Shown here: piece by piece, positions 1-8,965 of the stretch
Layout of the letters: each line of letters begins with the position of its first letter
How positions within the stretch are numbered: the stretch's first letter is position 1
DNA from: Halapricum hydrolyticum
Lineage (GTDB): Archaea > Halobacteriota > Halobacteria > Halobacteriales > Haloarculaceae
Assembly: GCA_025517565.1 (NCBI GenBank)
Contig: JAOPKD010000004.1
Coordinates: 1 to 64,000, forward strand
Length of the DNA: 64,000 nucleotides
Reading direction: 5' to 3'
Notes under the pieces: generated by a model
Told to the model about the DNA's origin: nothing
Databases searched by the model: none
What the model saw: only the letters and a program-made list of their open reading frames with translations
Made by a program: the position numbers and the translations under genes

Positions 1-80
1 AAATCGATCACCTGTTCGTTCATTCAACAGCTGACGCTAACGTGCAAAGCTGAGTAACAAAGTAGTATTGTAATCTGGTT

Positions 81-209
81 ATGGATATGAGCTGCGCTAA
101 TTGTGACACCGAGATCAAGGCGTACACGCTTCGGGTACACCCTGAGGGGTCCGACTCGACCGTCGACATCTCGTTCTGCTCGACCGACTGTCTCGAAACC
201 TGGGTGTAA
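81..209 (+). CDS. Small CxxC zinc-finger protein (42 aa)
   Basis: This short gene encodes 42 residues with two cysteine pairs, CANC (residues 5-8) and CSTDC (residues 33-37). The spacing fits a single structural zinc site. Many haloarchaeal genomes carry such micro zinc-finger proteins, usually without a known role. The reading frame opens with ATG at 81 and closes with TAA at 207-209; a second ATG two codons in is also possible. It ends about 110 bp before the right end of the IS element and is read towards it. No partner or pathway can be inferred. Paired cysteines and haloarchaeal-looking codon use make it more likely real than chance. Confidence 0.6.
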   Translation: MDMSCANCDTEIKAYTLRVHPEGSDSTVDISFCSTDCLETWV

Positions 210-320
210 GCCGCTCCCCGCTTCCGGACCCCCATTTGCTCTGGTGGACAGACGAGATATGGCCTCAGGGATCTGGCAGATACATCCTCTGAGTCTTGCA
301 AGTCGAGACTTGAAGCTCCA

Positions 321-376
321 GTGAACTACCCTACTCGCTCACGGCTAACACCGTTCGCTCCTTGAGGGTAGGGCTT
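321..376 (-). ncRNA. IS605 right end / putative omega (guide) RNA scaffold
   Basis: The 3' end of tnpB and the few bases after its stop fold as a stem (arms at 326-332 and 365-371) enclosing a second small stem, ACGG-CTAACA-CCGT. In characterised IS200/IS605 systems the tnpB 3' end and right end form the scaffold of an RNA that guides TnpB, with the guide read from DNA just outside the element. In haloarchaea, sense-overlapping RNAs from this position have been described. If that holds here, the guide would start near 320 and read leftwards. Two related sequences occur at 2089-2155 and 50719-50780. The RNA itself is inferred, not seen. Confidence 0.5.
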
Positions 377-1572
377 CCTGCTTCCACGACGCGCTTTGCA
401 GACACAGGTGTATCCACAGGGAGCGCAGTCTCCACAGGCGTTGATTCGGAGTGTCCCACTCCTACATCGGTGAGGCCGCGAGAAAGGATATTCCATGCCG
501 CGTTCGCGTCCCTGTCCGCCGTGAATCCACAGGCCGGACAGGAGTGTTCACGGACCCAGAGCGGTTTGTCTGTCGAGACACCGCAGGACGCACACTCTTT
601 GGTCGTCCCTCGCGGGTTGACCGCCACGAAGTGCGTCCCCTCGCGTTTGCACTTGTATTCGAGCAACGAGAGGAACGTTCGCCACGCCGCCGACGCCGTG
701 TTGCGGCTGTTCGATGGCGACTCCATCATCCCCTTCACGTTCAGGTCTTCGACCGCCACAAGGTCGTACTCCCGAGCGTAGTAGTTCGAGAGTTTGTGTA
801 GGAAGTCCCGGCGCTTCCGTCGGAGGTCCGCGTGACACTCCGCAACGCGCCGTCGTTGCTTCTCGTAGTTGTTCGACCCGTGTTGCTTCCGCGAGAGCTT
901 CCGTTGCTCGCGCTCCAAGCGTTCGCGCTCGTCGGACAGGTCGAGCGACCCGACCGCCGTGCCGTCGGTGTCGTGGGCGTACTTGAGAATCCCCACGTCG
1001 ATGCCGACATACTTCTCGGGATTCTCAGGCGGCTCGGGCGGTTCACGGTCCATTTCGACGCCGAACGTGGCGAACCACTCGCCCGTCGGTTCTCGTTTTA
1101 CCGTGACCTGTTTGAGGGTCGCGTCGTCGGGGATGGCACGGTGGAGCCGAATCGGTATGTCCGCGAGCTTCGAGAGTGACAGGACAGTCTGACCGCCCTT
1201 CTTGTCGAGCTTGAAGCCAGACTGACTGTACGTGAAACTGCGGAACTGCCGTGGCGGCTTCCACTTGAGTTGGCCGACGCCGTAGCCGTTCTCTTTGAGT
1301 TTGGAGAGGCCTTTGAGGTTGTCGAACAGCCGTTCCACGACGGTTTGGAGAACCTTCGAGTACACGTCGGAGAGGTCGTCCCACCACTCCTTGAGGTCAG
1401 GGAGTTCCGACCGCAGGGTGGTCATGGACGGCAGTTCGCCGTGTTCATCTTGGTACTCGTTGAGGCGGTAGAGCGTGTGGTTATACAGTTGCCGACAAAT
1501 ATCGCGGTGGTGGTCCAACTCCTCACGGTGAGCGTCGGACGGCTTGAGACGATACTTGTAGGCGTAGTACAT
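331..1572 (-). CDS. tnpB: TnpB RNA-guided nuclease of IS605 element
   Basis: The product (413 aa) is a complete TnpB, the transposon-encoded RuvC nuclease related to Cas12. The RuvC-like triad is visible as D192 (in GIDVG), E275 (in VEDLN) and D355 (in DRDANAAW). A four-cysteine zinc ribbon (C327, C330, C345, C348) lies between the last two motifs. The N-terminal helix-turn-helix region starts MYYAYKYRLKP, typical for the family. It lies 6 nt after tnpA and is probably co-transcribed with it. Family members cut DNA next to a short motif, guided by an RNA from the element's right end, and help retain the element at its site. No frameshift or missing catalytic residue is seen. Confidence 0.95.
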   Translation of the reverse strand: MYYAYKYRLKPSDAHREELDHHRDICRQLYNHTLYRLNEYQDEHGELPSMTTLRSELPDLKEWWDDLSDVYSKVLQTVVERLFDNLKGLSKLKENGYGVGQLKWKPPRQFRSFTYSQSGFKLDKKGGQTVLSLSKLADIPIRLHRAIPDDATLKQVTVKREPTGEWFATFGVEMDREPPEPPENPEKYVGIDVGILKYAHDTDGTAVGSLDLSDERERLEREQRKLSRKQHGSNNYEKQRRRVAECHADLRRKRRDFLHKLSNYYAREYDLVAVEDLNVKGMMESPSNSRNTASAAWRTFLSLLEYKCKREGTHFVAVNPRGTTKECASCGVSTDKPLWVREHSCPACGFTADRDANAAWNILSRGLTDVGVGHSESTPVETALPVDTPVSAKRVVEAGSPTLKERTVLAVSE

Positions 1573-1578
1573 GGCTCT

Positions 1579-1992
1579 CTACTCGCGTTGGTCCTCTACG
1601 TACTGTTTCAACACATCCAGCGACACCTGCCCCGTCGAGATGAGGCAGTACGAATCGTTCCAGAACGAGTCGCCCCACAGTTCGGTCTTGAGTTCGTCCG
1701 CGTATTCGTTGCGGATACGGCGGGCGGTCGCGCCCTTGACCGTGTTGATGAACTTCGCGAGGTCTGTGGTTGGTTTCGCTCGGAACAGGATGTGTACGTG
1801 GTCGTCCTCGCCGTCGAGATTCGTCAGTTCGACACCGTAGTTGTCCGTGAACCCGCTGATGACCCCGCGAATGAATTGGGTTCGCTCCTCGGTTAGCACT
1901 CCGCGCCGATACTTCGTGGTGAGTATCAGGTGGTAATGCAGGGAATACGTCGAGTGCGCTCCCGAGTCGAGGTCATACTCCATTGGGGTCAC
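1579..1992 (-). CDS. tnpA: IS200-type Y1 HUH transposase
   Basis: This 137-aa protein has the length and motifs of IS200/IS605 TnpA, which excises and inserts single-stranded DNA as a dimer by recognising hairpins at the element ends. The HUH motif is HVH (residues 65-67) and the candidate nucleophilic tyrosine is in the WNDSYCLIST segment (Y115), followed by the expected C-terminal helix with Q residues. ATG at 1992 is used; a second ATG three codons in is possible. An AT-rich stretch about 10-20 nt upstream (TATAATATAAGG on the coding strand) could be its promoter. The gene is intact. Confidence 0.93.
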   Translation of the reverse strand: MTPMEYDLDSGAHSTYSLHYHLILTTKYRRGVLTEERTQFIRGVISGFTDNYGVELTNLDGEDDHVHILFRAKPTTDLAKFINTVKGATARRIRNEYADELKTELWGDSFWNDSYCLISTGQVSLDVLKQYVEDQRE

Positions 1993-2088
1993 CTTATATT
2001 ATAGTAACCCAATGTAAAAACGTTGCGACTACGTGGGCCTGTAGGCCAGTAACCGTATCGCTGTAAGAGCAGATGATGACGGCGCTGT

Positions 2089-2155
2089 ATTCCCACCCTA
2101 CTGCGTTCCTTGTCCGCTAACGCGGACTGCGGTACTCGTTGAGGGTGGGGGCTTA
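2089..2155 (-). repeat. IS605 right-end/scaffold-like relic next to the IS
   Basis: On the minus strand this stretch reads CCCACCCTCAACGAG, then a stem TCCGC-TAAC-GCGGA, then GCAGTAGGGTGGG. The outer arms at 2092-2098 and 2142-2148 pair perfectly. It resembles the right-end scaffold of the neighbouring IS (CCTACCCTCAAGGAGCG ... GAGTAGGGT) in order and orientation, but has no tnpB before it. It lies between the MBL gene stop and the IS left end. It is probably a solo right end left by an earlier element, or an extra structured part of this IS's left flank. Confidence 0.45.
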
Positions 2156-2169
2156 GCGCCTATATCAAG

Positions 2170-2916
2170 CTAAGCGTCGAGGGCGACCGACACGCCGGCG
2201 GCTTCCAGCTCGGATTCGAACGCCTCTGGATCGGTCTCAAGCGCCCCGAAGGTGTTGTAGTGGATCGGAACGACCAGCTCCGGATCCATCTCGATTGCAA
2301 GCGCGGCAGCCTCCGAGCGGTCCATCGTGAACGCCCCGCCGATCGGCGGGAGGAACACGTCGACGTCGAGGGCAGCGTGACCGTCGAGCACGTCTGTGTC
2401 ACCGGGCCAGCAGACGCGGGTACCGTCGATCGACAGCAGATAGCCACAGCCGCGCCCCTCCGGATGGAACGGTGAGCCGTCGGGTCGGGTGTGCGGGCCG
2501 TTCGGTTCGTTGTAGGCCGGGAGCGTCCAGACCGGGACGCCCGCGACGACGAGGTCGGACTCGTCGTCGACGGTTCGCACGTCGTAGTCGAGATCGACCA
2601 GCCGCGGGAGGTCCCGACCCGAACCGCGCAGGTCCATCCCCTCGAAGGCGACGACCGTGGCGTCCTCATCCGCGACCCGGTCGATCCCGTCCGGATCGTA
2701 GTGATGGGCGTGGGTGACACAGACGACGTCGCCGTCTTCGGACCGGTAGTCACGGCTCGGCGGGTGGGCTACTCCCGGGGTGTCCGGTTCCCACTCGCCC
2801 GTGAGCACGCCGTAGCGACCGGGGTCGAGGTAGACGACCGTGCCGTCGGCCGCTTCGAGTCGTACCGTCGCGTATCCGAGCCACTCGATCGTAAGCCCGT
2901 CGTAGGTGACTGTCAT
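2170..2916 (-). CDS. Metallo-beta-lactamase-fold hydrolase
   Basis: The 248-aa protein is a compact MBL-fold enzyme close to the UPF0173 / beta-lactamase superfamily group 3. The metal site is visible as THAHHYDPDG (H69, H71, D74), a downstream PGDTDVLD aspartate motif and a C-terminal PIHYNTF histidine. These proteins bind two metals and hydrolyse esters, phosphodiesters or lactones; the substrate here is unknown. The start ATG at 2916 gives a normal family N-terminus (WLGYATVRLE). It is a single gene, ending just before the IS-related relic. Function beyond the fold is not assignable. Confidence 0.85.
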   Translation of the reverse strand: MTVTYDGLTIEWLGYATVRLEAADGTVVYLDPGRYGVLTGEWEPDTPGVAHPPSRDYRSEDGDVVCVTHAHHYDPDGIDRVADEDATVVAFEGMDLRGSGRDLPRLVDLDYDVRTVDDESDLVVAGVPVWTLPAYNEPNGPHTRPDGSPFHPEGRGCGYLLSIDGTRVCWPGDTDVLDGHAALDVDVFLPPIGGAFTMDRSEAAALAIEMDPELVVPIHYNTFGALETDPEAFESELEAAGVSVALDA

Positions 2917-2982
2917 GTGCGTTAGTCGGTCTCTCTCCGGGAAAAACCTCGCGTCGTGGTCCTCGGCCAGTCGATTTCCGGG

Positions 2983-4656
2983 CTACTGCTCGGCAGCCAG
3001 TCGCTCGACGCGTTCGAGCGTGTCGGCGTCGTCGGGACCTTTGTCCTCGCGCACGCCGAGAAACCGGGGGAACCGGAGCGCGTAGCCCGACTCGTAGGTG
3101 CTGGAAGTCTGAAGTTCCTCGTAACCGACCTCGAAGACGACCGCGGGTTCGAGATCGACTGCGACGCCGTCCTCGCTCCGCACGTGTGGTTCGAGGCGCT
3201 CGGTCAGGGATTCGAGCTGTTCGTCGGTGATGCCCGTCGCGACGTTGCCGACCGGCGCGTACCCGTCCGGCGTGCGGACCGAGACCTCGAACGTGCCGAG
3301 CAGCTCCGCGCGGCGGCCCTCGCCCCATTCTGCCCCGGTGACGACCAGGTCGAGCGTCTCCACGTCGGGCTTGCGCTTGCGCCAGTGTTTGCCCCGTCGA
3401 CCCGGCGAGTACGTCGACTCGGGGTCCTTGAGCATGATCCCCTCGTGGCCCGACTGCAGCGCCTCGGCCTCGATGGCCTCGATCTCCTCGGCGTCCTCGG
3501 CGAGCCACCACTCCGAGACGCCCGCATCGAGCAGCGTTTCGAGGCGTTGCCGACGCTCCCGGAGCGGTGCGTCGAGCAGGTCTTCGACGGACTCCGCGTC
3601 GGATCCGGGTACGCCGGCGTGCAGGCAGTCGAACGCCTGCAGGCGCACCTCGACGTCCTCGCGGGCCTTCGCGACGTCGTGTTTCCGGCGGAACCGCCGT
3701 AGCACCTCCTGGAAGGGAAGGGGCTCGCCGTCCTCGTCGACAGCGACGACTTCGCCGTCGAGAATCGCCGGCACGTCCAGTTCGCGCTCGACGAAGGTGA
3801 CGACCTCCGGAAGCGGCTCCGTCACCTCCTCCATGTTCCGCGAGAACAGCCGTACGTCGTCGCCGTCGTAATGCACCTGCACGCGAGCCCCGTCGTACTT
3901 GATTTCGACCGCGGCCGTCTCCCAGTCTTCCAGCGCGCCGGTGACCGTCCCGGTCTGGGCGAGCATCGCCTGGACCGGCCGGCCGATCTCCAGGCGCAAC
4001 TCTCCGAGCCCGTCGGTGCCGTCCTCGCGTGCGACCTCGGCGACGAGCCCGTAGTCGTTGGTGACCTGTAGCGCTCGCTCGACCGCATCGACCGGCACGT
4101 CGAAGGCCTCGGAGACGGCGTCCCGGACCGTCCCGCCGCCGACGCCGATCCGCATCTCCCCGAGAACGAGCCGGGCGAGATACCGCGCTTCCGCCGGGCT
4201 CGACCGGTTGAACAGCCCGAACAGGAGGTCGCGCTTGGTGTCCTGGCTGCCGTCGCCTTCGGCCGCGGCCACGTCCCGGAGGGTGCTGTCCACCTCGGCG
4301 ACGGTCAACCCGCCGTCGTCACCACCGGTGAACGCGCCGAGACCCTGCTGTCCACCGAACTCGTAGCTGGCGGCGACGGCCCCGATCTCGCCGCGATCGG
4401 CGAGCCTCGATTCGACGTCCTCGGCGGTGACGTTCTGCCCGGCTGCACGGGCGATCGCCTCGTAACACAGCGCGGGGCCGATATCGAGCGTCCGGGAGTC
4501 GTGTGCCGGGAACACCCGTCCCTGCAGAAAACGGACAACCGTCGGCAACTCCGACCCGGCGTCGGCCAGCAGCACGCTCACGCGCTCGGTAACTGCAGTG
4601 TCGGCGCTTTCGGCGTCGATCTCACCGGCCCGGTCGGCGAACGCAGCGAAGTCCAT
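2983..4656 (-). CDS. lig: ATP-dependent DNA ligase
   Basis: The protein (557 aa) seals nicks in DNA during replication and repair through an enzyme-AMP intermediate. The adenylation motif EIKYDGARVQ, with its lysine, lies near residue 255. An N-terminal DNA-binding domain precedes it and the C-terminal OB-fold carries the conserved ...HWRKRKPD motif. Length matches archaeal LigI-type enzymes. The start is placed at ATG 4656 (MDFAAFADRAGE), not at an upstream in-frame ATG, because the family begins there and a TATA-like box ends exactly 26 nt upstream. That promoter shares 17 identical bases with the one at 9567. It lies downstream of the PilB/TadC genes but appears to have its own promoter. 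Confidence 0.95.
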   Translation of the reverse strand: MDFAAFADRAGEIDAESADTAVTERVSVLLADAGSELPTVVRFLQGRVFPAHDSRTLDIGPALCYEAIARAAGQNVTAEDVESRLADRGEIGAVAASYEFGGQQGLGAFTGGDDGGLTVAEVDSTLRDVAAAEGDGSQDTKRDLLFGLFNRSSPAEARYLARLVLGEMRIGVGGGTVRDAVSEAFDVPVDAVERALQVTNDYGLVAEVAREDGTDGLGELRLEIGRPVQAMLAQTGTVTGALEDWETAAVEIKYDGARVQVHYDGDDVRLFSRNMEEVTEPLPEVVTFVERELDVPAILDGEVVAVDEDGEPLPFQEVLRRFRRKHDVAKAREDVEVRLQAFDCLHAGVPGSDAESVEDLLDAPLRERRQRLETLLDAGVSEWWLAEDAEEIEAIEAEALQSGHEGIMLKDPESTYSPGRRGKHWRKRKPDVETLDLVVTGAEWGEGRRAELLGTFEVSVRTPDGYAPVGNVATGITDEQLESLTERLEPHVRSEDGVAVDLEPAVVFEVGYEELQTSSTYESGYALRFPRFLGVREDKGPDDADTLERVERLAAEQ

Positions 4657-4681
4657 CGCCCGCGAGTTTCCCGCTCGCACA

Positions 4682-4698
4682 CCTAATACTTCGGGATT
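4682..4698 (-). promoter_or_regulatory. Leaderless core promoter of lig
   Basis: On the coding strand this 17-mer includes TCCCGAAGTATTAGG, a BRE/TATA-like element whose proximal edge is 26 nt before the ligase ATG. The identical 17-mer stands 26 nt before the start at 9541. The same sequence at the same spacing is good evidence for a core promoter of a leaderless transcript. It overlaps the last codons of the upstream tadC-like gene. Confidence 0.6.
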
Positions 4699-7217
4699 CC
4701 TGCTGCCACGCCGCCCATCGCGAGGGATTGCGTGCTGCTGTCGCCGGACGCGCTCTGATTGTAGGTGAGCGTCGCCTCGACGGACACCTGGTAGCTGCCT
4801 GCGGGGTACGGACGATCGGTCTCGTTGCCGTCGTAGTCGAACCGCCGGTTGTCGTTCGTGTCCAGATGGGGGATCGCGACGACCTCGAGCTTCGCCCGGT
4901 CGGGCGGGCTGTCCACCGGAATGACGACGTTCCGGTGGGTCCCCGGCGGGAGGTATTCCGTCCGACCGAGCACGTCCCTGTCTCTCGTGTCCATGGAGAC
5001 GACAACGAACCCACCGTCGGACATCGAGACGGATTCGATCGTGATCTGTTCGCCGTCCGTCGCCGGCTGGGCCCCGAAGTTGATCGACGCGACCGGCGAC
5101 GACAGAAGCAGGAGGGCCACGTAGGCGATCGCGAGCATCACGGCCGCGTGTTTCGCCCCGTCTTTGAGCGTCCCCTCGCCGAGCTGGCCGGCGATGAATC
5201 CCGAGAACACTGCCTGGACCAGTGCTGTGTGGAAGAAGACCAGCGCGTAGGCGGCCTTGTCGACCTCGCCGAGCCGGGCGAACTGCTGGGCGTTGACGCC
5301 CAGGCGGTTCGGCCCCTCCGGCGTCTGGATCGATTCCGGCAGTGCCGGGATCAGCACTTCCTGGACGGCGATGATGATCACGAGAAAGACGAAAAACGAG
5401 ATGTAGATGACGACCAGATAGGTGAACATCTGCTGGCGTCGCTGCCGTCGCATCCGGAGGTCCGAGCGGGCCTGCGTGGCGGCGATCCGCAGGACGGGAC
5501 CGATCCTGCCGCTGGCGTGCATCGCGTTGGTCAGCAGTGTCACGATCCGTGCGATCGAGGTCGTCCGGACGCGCCGCCCGAACCGGACCAGTGCCGCCTG
5601 CACGTTGGCTCCCATCTCGACGTCGCTCCAGATCCGATCGACTTCGTCGCCGAGCGCATCCAGGTCGCTGTCCCGAACCCGGTCGAGGCTCTCGACGACG
5701 GACATCCCGGCCTCGTTGAGGCTCGCGAGCCGTTCGAGCAATTCGGGCGTCGCGGCTTCGATCCGGTCGATCCGTCGTTTGTACACTTCCCGGACGATGG
5801 CGAACGTCCCGAGCACGAACAGCCCGGCCTGGATGAGGATGTCATCGAGGACACGGACGCTGAGCCCTTCCGCGGCCAGCGCCTCGGGCATCCGGATCCC
5901 GATCCACAGAAGCGCCAGTGGGACAGTCACGTACAGCAAGCGCGTCGGATGCCACATGATCGTCTGTAGCGGCGTCCCGAGCACTCGCTTGAGGCGGCTC
6001 GCGCGATCGTAGTGCCGCAGTTGTGCCAGGTTCGACTGGACGACACCGCTCGTCCCACCGTCGGTACTCGTCGTCGGCGTCTCGGGAGCAGTCTTGCTCC
6101 GGGATTCGCCTGCCGTGCTCGTCTCGGGTGCGGTCGTACTCGTGTCGTCGGCTTCGAGCTTCGAGACGCCGCTCTCTCGGGCGATCCCGAGTTGCTCGAG
6201 CTTCTGCATCAGAAAGAGCATGAATCCGAGGTTAGCCAGCGGAATGATCAGGTACCCGATCATCCGGATGAACGGCAGCGTGTCGGTCGTCGTCAGCCCG
6301 AACACGAGCAGGATCGTCACCAGAAAGAGCATCCCCGCGACCAGCACCGTCACGTACGCCTCGGCGATCGTCGCCAGCAACTCGAGGACTTCCTTCTGGC
6401 GCTCTTCGGCCTCTTCCTGGTAGCGCTCGTACTGCGACTGGAGGAATCGCGGCAGGCTCTGGCCGCTCTGGAGGACGCTGGCGAGGTTCTCGGAGAAGGT
6501 CTTCCACTTCTCGCTCGGGGTCCGGTAGGCGACCCGTCTGATCGCCGAGATCACGTCCACGCTGAACAGGTCCATCTGCCGGACGCCGACTTTCACCTCG
6601 GCGGCCGCGTCGCCGTAGATCTCCTGATTGTTCCCCAGCGTCCGCATCACTGTCGGGAATGTCGTCCCGCCGCGGGAGAGCGCGTACATGAACGCGACCG
6701 TCCGCGGGAGTGCCTCGTTGATCCCGCGTCGGCGGACCTCGGCGTTGCTCTGGGGGATCTGCCAGCGGAGGACGTAGGTCAGCGTCGCCGCGAGCGAACC
6801 GACGGCGACGCCGCCGCCGACGGACAGCAGGTCCCGCTCCAGCGGCGAGAGCACGATCACCAGGTTCGGATCGCCGAGCGCCTCGCCCATCACGGAGGGG
6901 AGTTGCGCCAGCGTGGCCGCCACCGCAGGCAACACCGAGAGCGTCCCGGCGATGAGATAGACGCCGAGCGTCCCGCCGGCCACTCCGGCGACGAGCGTGT
7001 AGAGATACGTCCGTGAGGCGTAGATCCGGTAGGTCTGATCGACGTGTGCGGCTTCCAGCGACCGTTTTCGCGCCGGCGAGTCGACGACGAACCTGTCGAA
7101 TCCCAGCCGCGACATCCGGGAGAGAAACCCGCTCCACCCGGTGCTGACGAACACGAACGAGCACAGCCCGACCAGGGCCGCGGCGAGCCCGAGTGGCAAA
7201 AGCTGGATCGGTTCCAT
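4683..7217 (-). CDS. TadC/FlaJ-like type II/IV secretion membrane protein
   Basis: This 844-aa integral membrane protein has two type II secretion F domains (roughly residues 190-310 and 490-620), each followed by paired hydrophobic helices. It resembles the large fused TadC/PilC-type platform proteins of haloarchaeal pili. Between the halves is a Ser/Thr-rich linker (about 355-390). After the last membrane helices an unusual ~130-residue polar domain faces outside (about 710-844), with a DTNDNRRFDYDGNETD stretch that could bind metal. It starts 1 nt after the PilB-type ATPase stop, so the two are translationally coupled. No pilin genes are adjacent. The exported filament is unknown. Confidence 0.85.
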   Translation of the reverse strand: MEPIQLLPLGLAAALVGLCSFVFVSTGWSGFLSRMSRLGFDRFVVDSPARKRSLEAAHVDQTYRIYASRTYLYTLVAGVAGGTLGVYLIAGTLSVLPAVAATLAQLPSVMGEALGDPNLVIVLSPLERDLLSVGGGVAVGSLAATLTYVLRWQIPQSNAEVRRRGINEALPRTVAFMYALSRGGTTFPTVMRTLGNNQEIYGDAAAEVKVGVRQMDLFSVDVISAIRRVAYRTPSEKWKTFSENLASVLQSGQSLPRFLQSQYERYQEEAEERQKEVLELLATIAEAYVTVLVAGMLFLVTILLVFGLTTTDTLPFIRMIGYLIIPLANLGFMLFLMQKLEQLGIARESGVSKLEADDTSTTAPETSTAGESRSKTAPETPTTSTDGGTSGVVQSNLAQLRHYDRASRLKRVLGTPLQTIMWHPTRLLYVTVPLALLWIGIRMPEALAAEGLSVRVLDDILIQAGLFVLGTFAIVREVYKRRIDRIEAATPELLERLASLNEAGMSVVESLDRVRDSDLDALGDEVDRIWSDVEMGANVQAALVRFGRRVRTTSIARIVTLLTNAMHASGRIGPVLRIAATQARSDLRMRRQRRQQMFTYLVVIYISFFVFLVIIIAVQEVLIPALPESIQTPEGPNRLGVNAQQFARLGEVDKAAYALVFFHTALVQAVFSGFIAGQLGEGTLKDGAKHAAVMLAIAYVALLLLSSPVASINFGAQPATDGEQITIESVSMSDGGFVVVSMDTRDRDVLGRTEYLPPGTHRNVVIPVDSPPDRAKLEVVAIPHLDTNDNRRFDYDGNETDRPYPAGSYQVSVEATLTYNQSASGDSSTQSLAMGGVAAGIPKY

Positions 7218-7218
7218 A

Positions 7219-8850
7219 TCACTCTCTCGTCGTGACGGCGTCGCTCGCGTGCACTTCGTCCATGACCACGTCCTTGTCGGCGTAATACCGGTTGACCCAC
7301 GCGGTGAAGCGCCGGTAGTCGGTCACGCCTTCCTCCCAGAGATACGAGAGGACTGCCCGCCTGTCGTCGAGTTCGCTCAGGAGTTCCGAGCGGGACCAGC
7401 CGCGGTCGGCCTGGATCTCATCGAGCAGGTCGGAGTTGCGCTGTCGGAAGGAGTCCTCGGTTGCGTCCCAGGAGAACGTGTTGGAGTAGTCCAGTTCGCC
7501 GGTCCGCTGGTCGATCCCCTCGATTTCCGCGAGCGTCTTGATCCGGCGCACGCGCTGGCCGTCGTGGCGAGTCAGCACCTGTACACAGAGCAGGTCGAGA
7601 CTGGCGACCATCGGCCGCGGGACGTTGATCGGCTCGTTTTCCAGGCGATTGATCACCGTCTGGACCGAATCGGCGTGCATCGTCGAGTAGGTCGTGTGTC
7701 CGGTGTTCATCGCCTGAAAGAGCGTGACGGCCTCCTGGCCACGGACCTCGCCGACGATGATGTACTCCGGCCGGTGGCGCAGCGCCGACCGCAGCAGGTC
7801 GTACATCGTGATGTCGTCCTCGTCGAACCGTTCGCGCGTCACCGAGGAGAGCCAGTTGTCGTGATACAGCGACAGCTCGCGCGTGTCCTCGATCGTCAGC
7901 ACTTTCGATCGCGGCGGGACGAACATCGACATCGCGTTCATGCTCGTGGTCTTGCCCGCTGCAGTCCCACCCGCGAAAATCAGCGACTTGTTGGACTCGA
8001 TGGCCAGCCACAGGAACGCGAGCATGTCCAGATCGACCGTCCCGAACTCCAGCAGATCGACCGGTGTGAACGGGTCTTCGGCGTACTTCCGGATGGTGAA
8101 AGCCGATCCGCGCGGCGTGACTTCCTCGCCCAGCGCGAGTTCGATCCGCGACCCGTCTGGCAGGGTCGTCGAGACGACCGGATCCGACACGGAGATGTGC
8201 CGCCCGGAGCGCTGGGCGAGCTGAATGACGAAGTTCCGGAGCTCCTGCTCGCCGAAGGTGACGTTGGTCTCGATGTCCGTGTACTCCTCGTGATACGCGA
8301 ATATCGGCAGGTCGACCCCGTCACAGGAGATGTCCTCGATGGCTGGATCGCGCATCAGCGGGTCGATCTTGCCGTATCCCTGGAACTGCCGATAGAGGTA
8401 ATAGAACAGCCGATAAAACGTCTCGGGCTCGATCACGACGCCGTACGCTTCGAGACGCGCTTCCAGCTCCTCCATCAGCGCCGTTTCGGGGTCTTCCTCG
8501 ATGTCCTCGCGATACAGAAGCGGCGTCCGGATGTCTTCGAACAGCCGTTTGAGCAGGTCCCGCTCGAGTTCGTCCAGCGTCGGCTCGACGACGTGATAGC
8601 GGTGCTCGTTCTCCTCGGGGTCGTAGTTGATCGAGACGAACGCGTAGGGGGCGTTGAGCCAGTAGCGTTCGATTTCGTCCATGCCGGCCAGCCCGTCGAA
8701 GGTCGCGAGCGGATCGTGCTCGGTGGGATCGTAATCCTCGACGTCGATCGACGAGCCCGTGACGATCCGCACCGAGCGGGCCAGTCGTTCTTTCGCACCG
8801 CTCAGCAGTCCGCTCGATCCCCCGTTCTGTTCGCGTTCGGAGTCTGCCAT
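7219..8850 (-). CDS. PilB/TadA-type secretion ATPase
   Basis: The 543-aa cytoplasmic ATPase powers assembly of a type IV pilus-like structure with the neighbouring TadC-like membrane protein. The Walker A motif is GGTAAGKTT, followed by an Asp box region and the conserved HADSVQTVINRLE helix; an N-terminal domain of about 230 residues binds the platform. The start at 8850 (MADSEREQNGG) is preferred to one 44 codons upstream because that extension is arginine-rich, unlike the family, and contains the TATA-like element. Its haloarchaeal family is the FlaI/PilB group. Target pilins are not in the window. Confidence 0.9.
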   Translation of the reverse strand: MADSEREQNGGSSGLLSGAKERLARSVRIVTGSSIDVEDYDPTEHDPLATFDGLAGMDEIERYWLNAPYAFVSINYDPEENEHRYHVVEPTLDELERDLLKRLFEDIRTPLLYREDIEEDPETALMEELEARLEAYGVVIEPETFYRLFYYLYRQFQGYGKIDPLMRDPAIEDISCDGVDLPIFAYHEEYTDIETNVTFGEQELRNFVIQLAQRSGRHISVSDPVVSTTLPDGSRIELALGEEVTPRGSAFTIRKYAEDPFTPVDLLEFGTVDLDMLAFLWLAIESNKSLIFAGGTAAGKTTSMNAMSMFVPPRSKVLTIEDTRELSLYHDNWLSSVTRERFDEDDITMYDLLRSALRHRPEYIIVGEVRGQEAVTLFQAMNTGHTTYSTMHADSVQTVINRLENEPINVPRPMVASLDLLCVQVLTRHDGQRVRRIKTLAEIEGIDQRTGELDYSNTFSWDATEDSFRQRNSDLLDEIQADRGWSRSELLSELDDRRAVLSYLWEEGVTDYRRFTAWVNRYYADKDVVMDEVHASDAVTTRE

Positions 8851-8888
8851 GACTCGGGAGCGCCGCCCTCGTAGCGACTCTTGCCGGG

Positions 8889-8914
8889 GATTTAGCCCCC
8901 ATACACTTAAATTC
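8889..8914 (-). promoter_or_regulatory. AT-rich promoter region of the pilB/tadC pair
   Basis: Two candidate TATA-like boxes stand out in GC-rich surroundings: GAATTTAAG (8906-8914) and GGCTAAATC (8889-8897) on the coding strand, 56 and 39 nt before the ATG at 8850. Either could drive the two-gene operon. This placement supports the shorter start for the ATPase. Confidence 0.4.
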
Positions 8915-8965
8915 GATACCCCGAGTATCGCTCCTCGAAACGCGCGACGCTGGCAAGGGGTACCG

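Larger units (their letters stand above)
318..2065 (-). mobile_element. IS200/IS605-family insertion sequence (tnpA + tnpB)
   Basis: The element holds a Y1 HUH transposase gene (tnpA) followed 6 nt later by a TnpB nuclease gene on the minus strand, the usual order for IS605-type elements. The right end lies just past the tnpB stop, where a stem with arms CTACCCT and AGGGTAG forms. The left end must lie upstream of tnpA; a small palindrome, GGCC-TGTA-GGCC, sits at about 2037-2046. Exact tips cannot be fixed without an empty-site comparison, because this family makes no target duplication. Both genes are full length, so the copy could be active. Confidence 0.75.
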
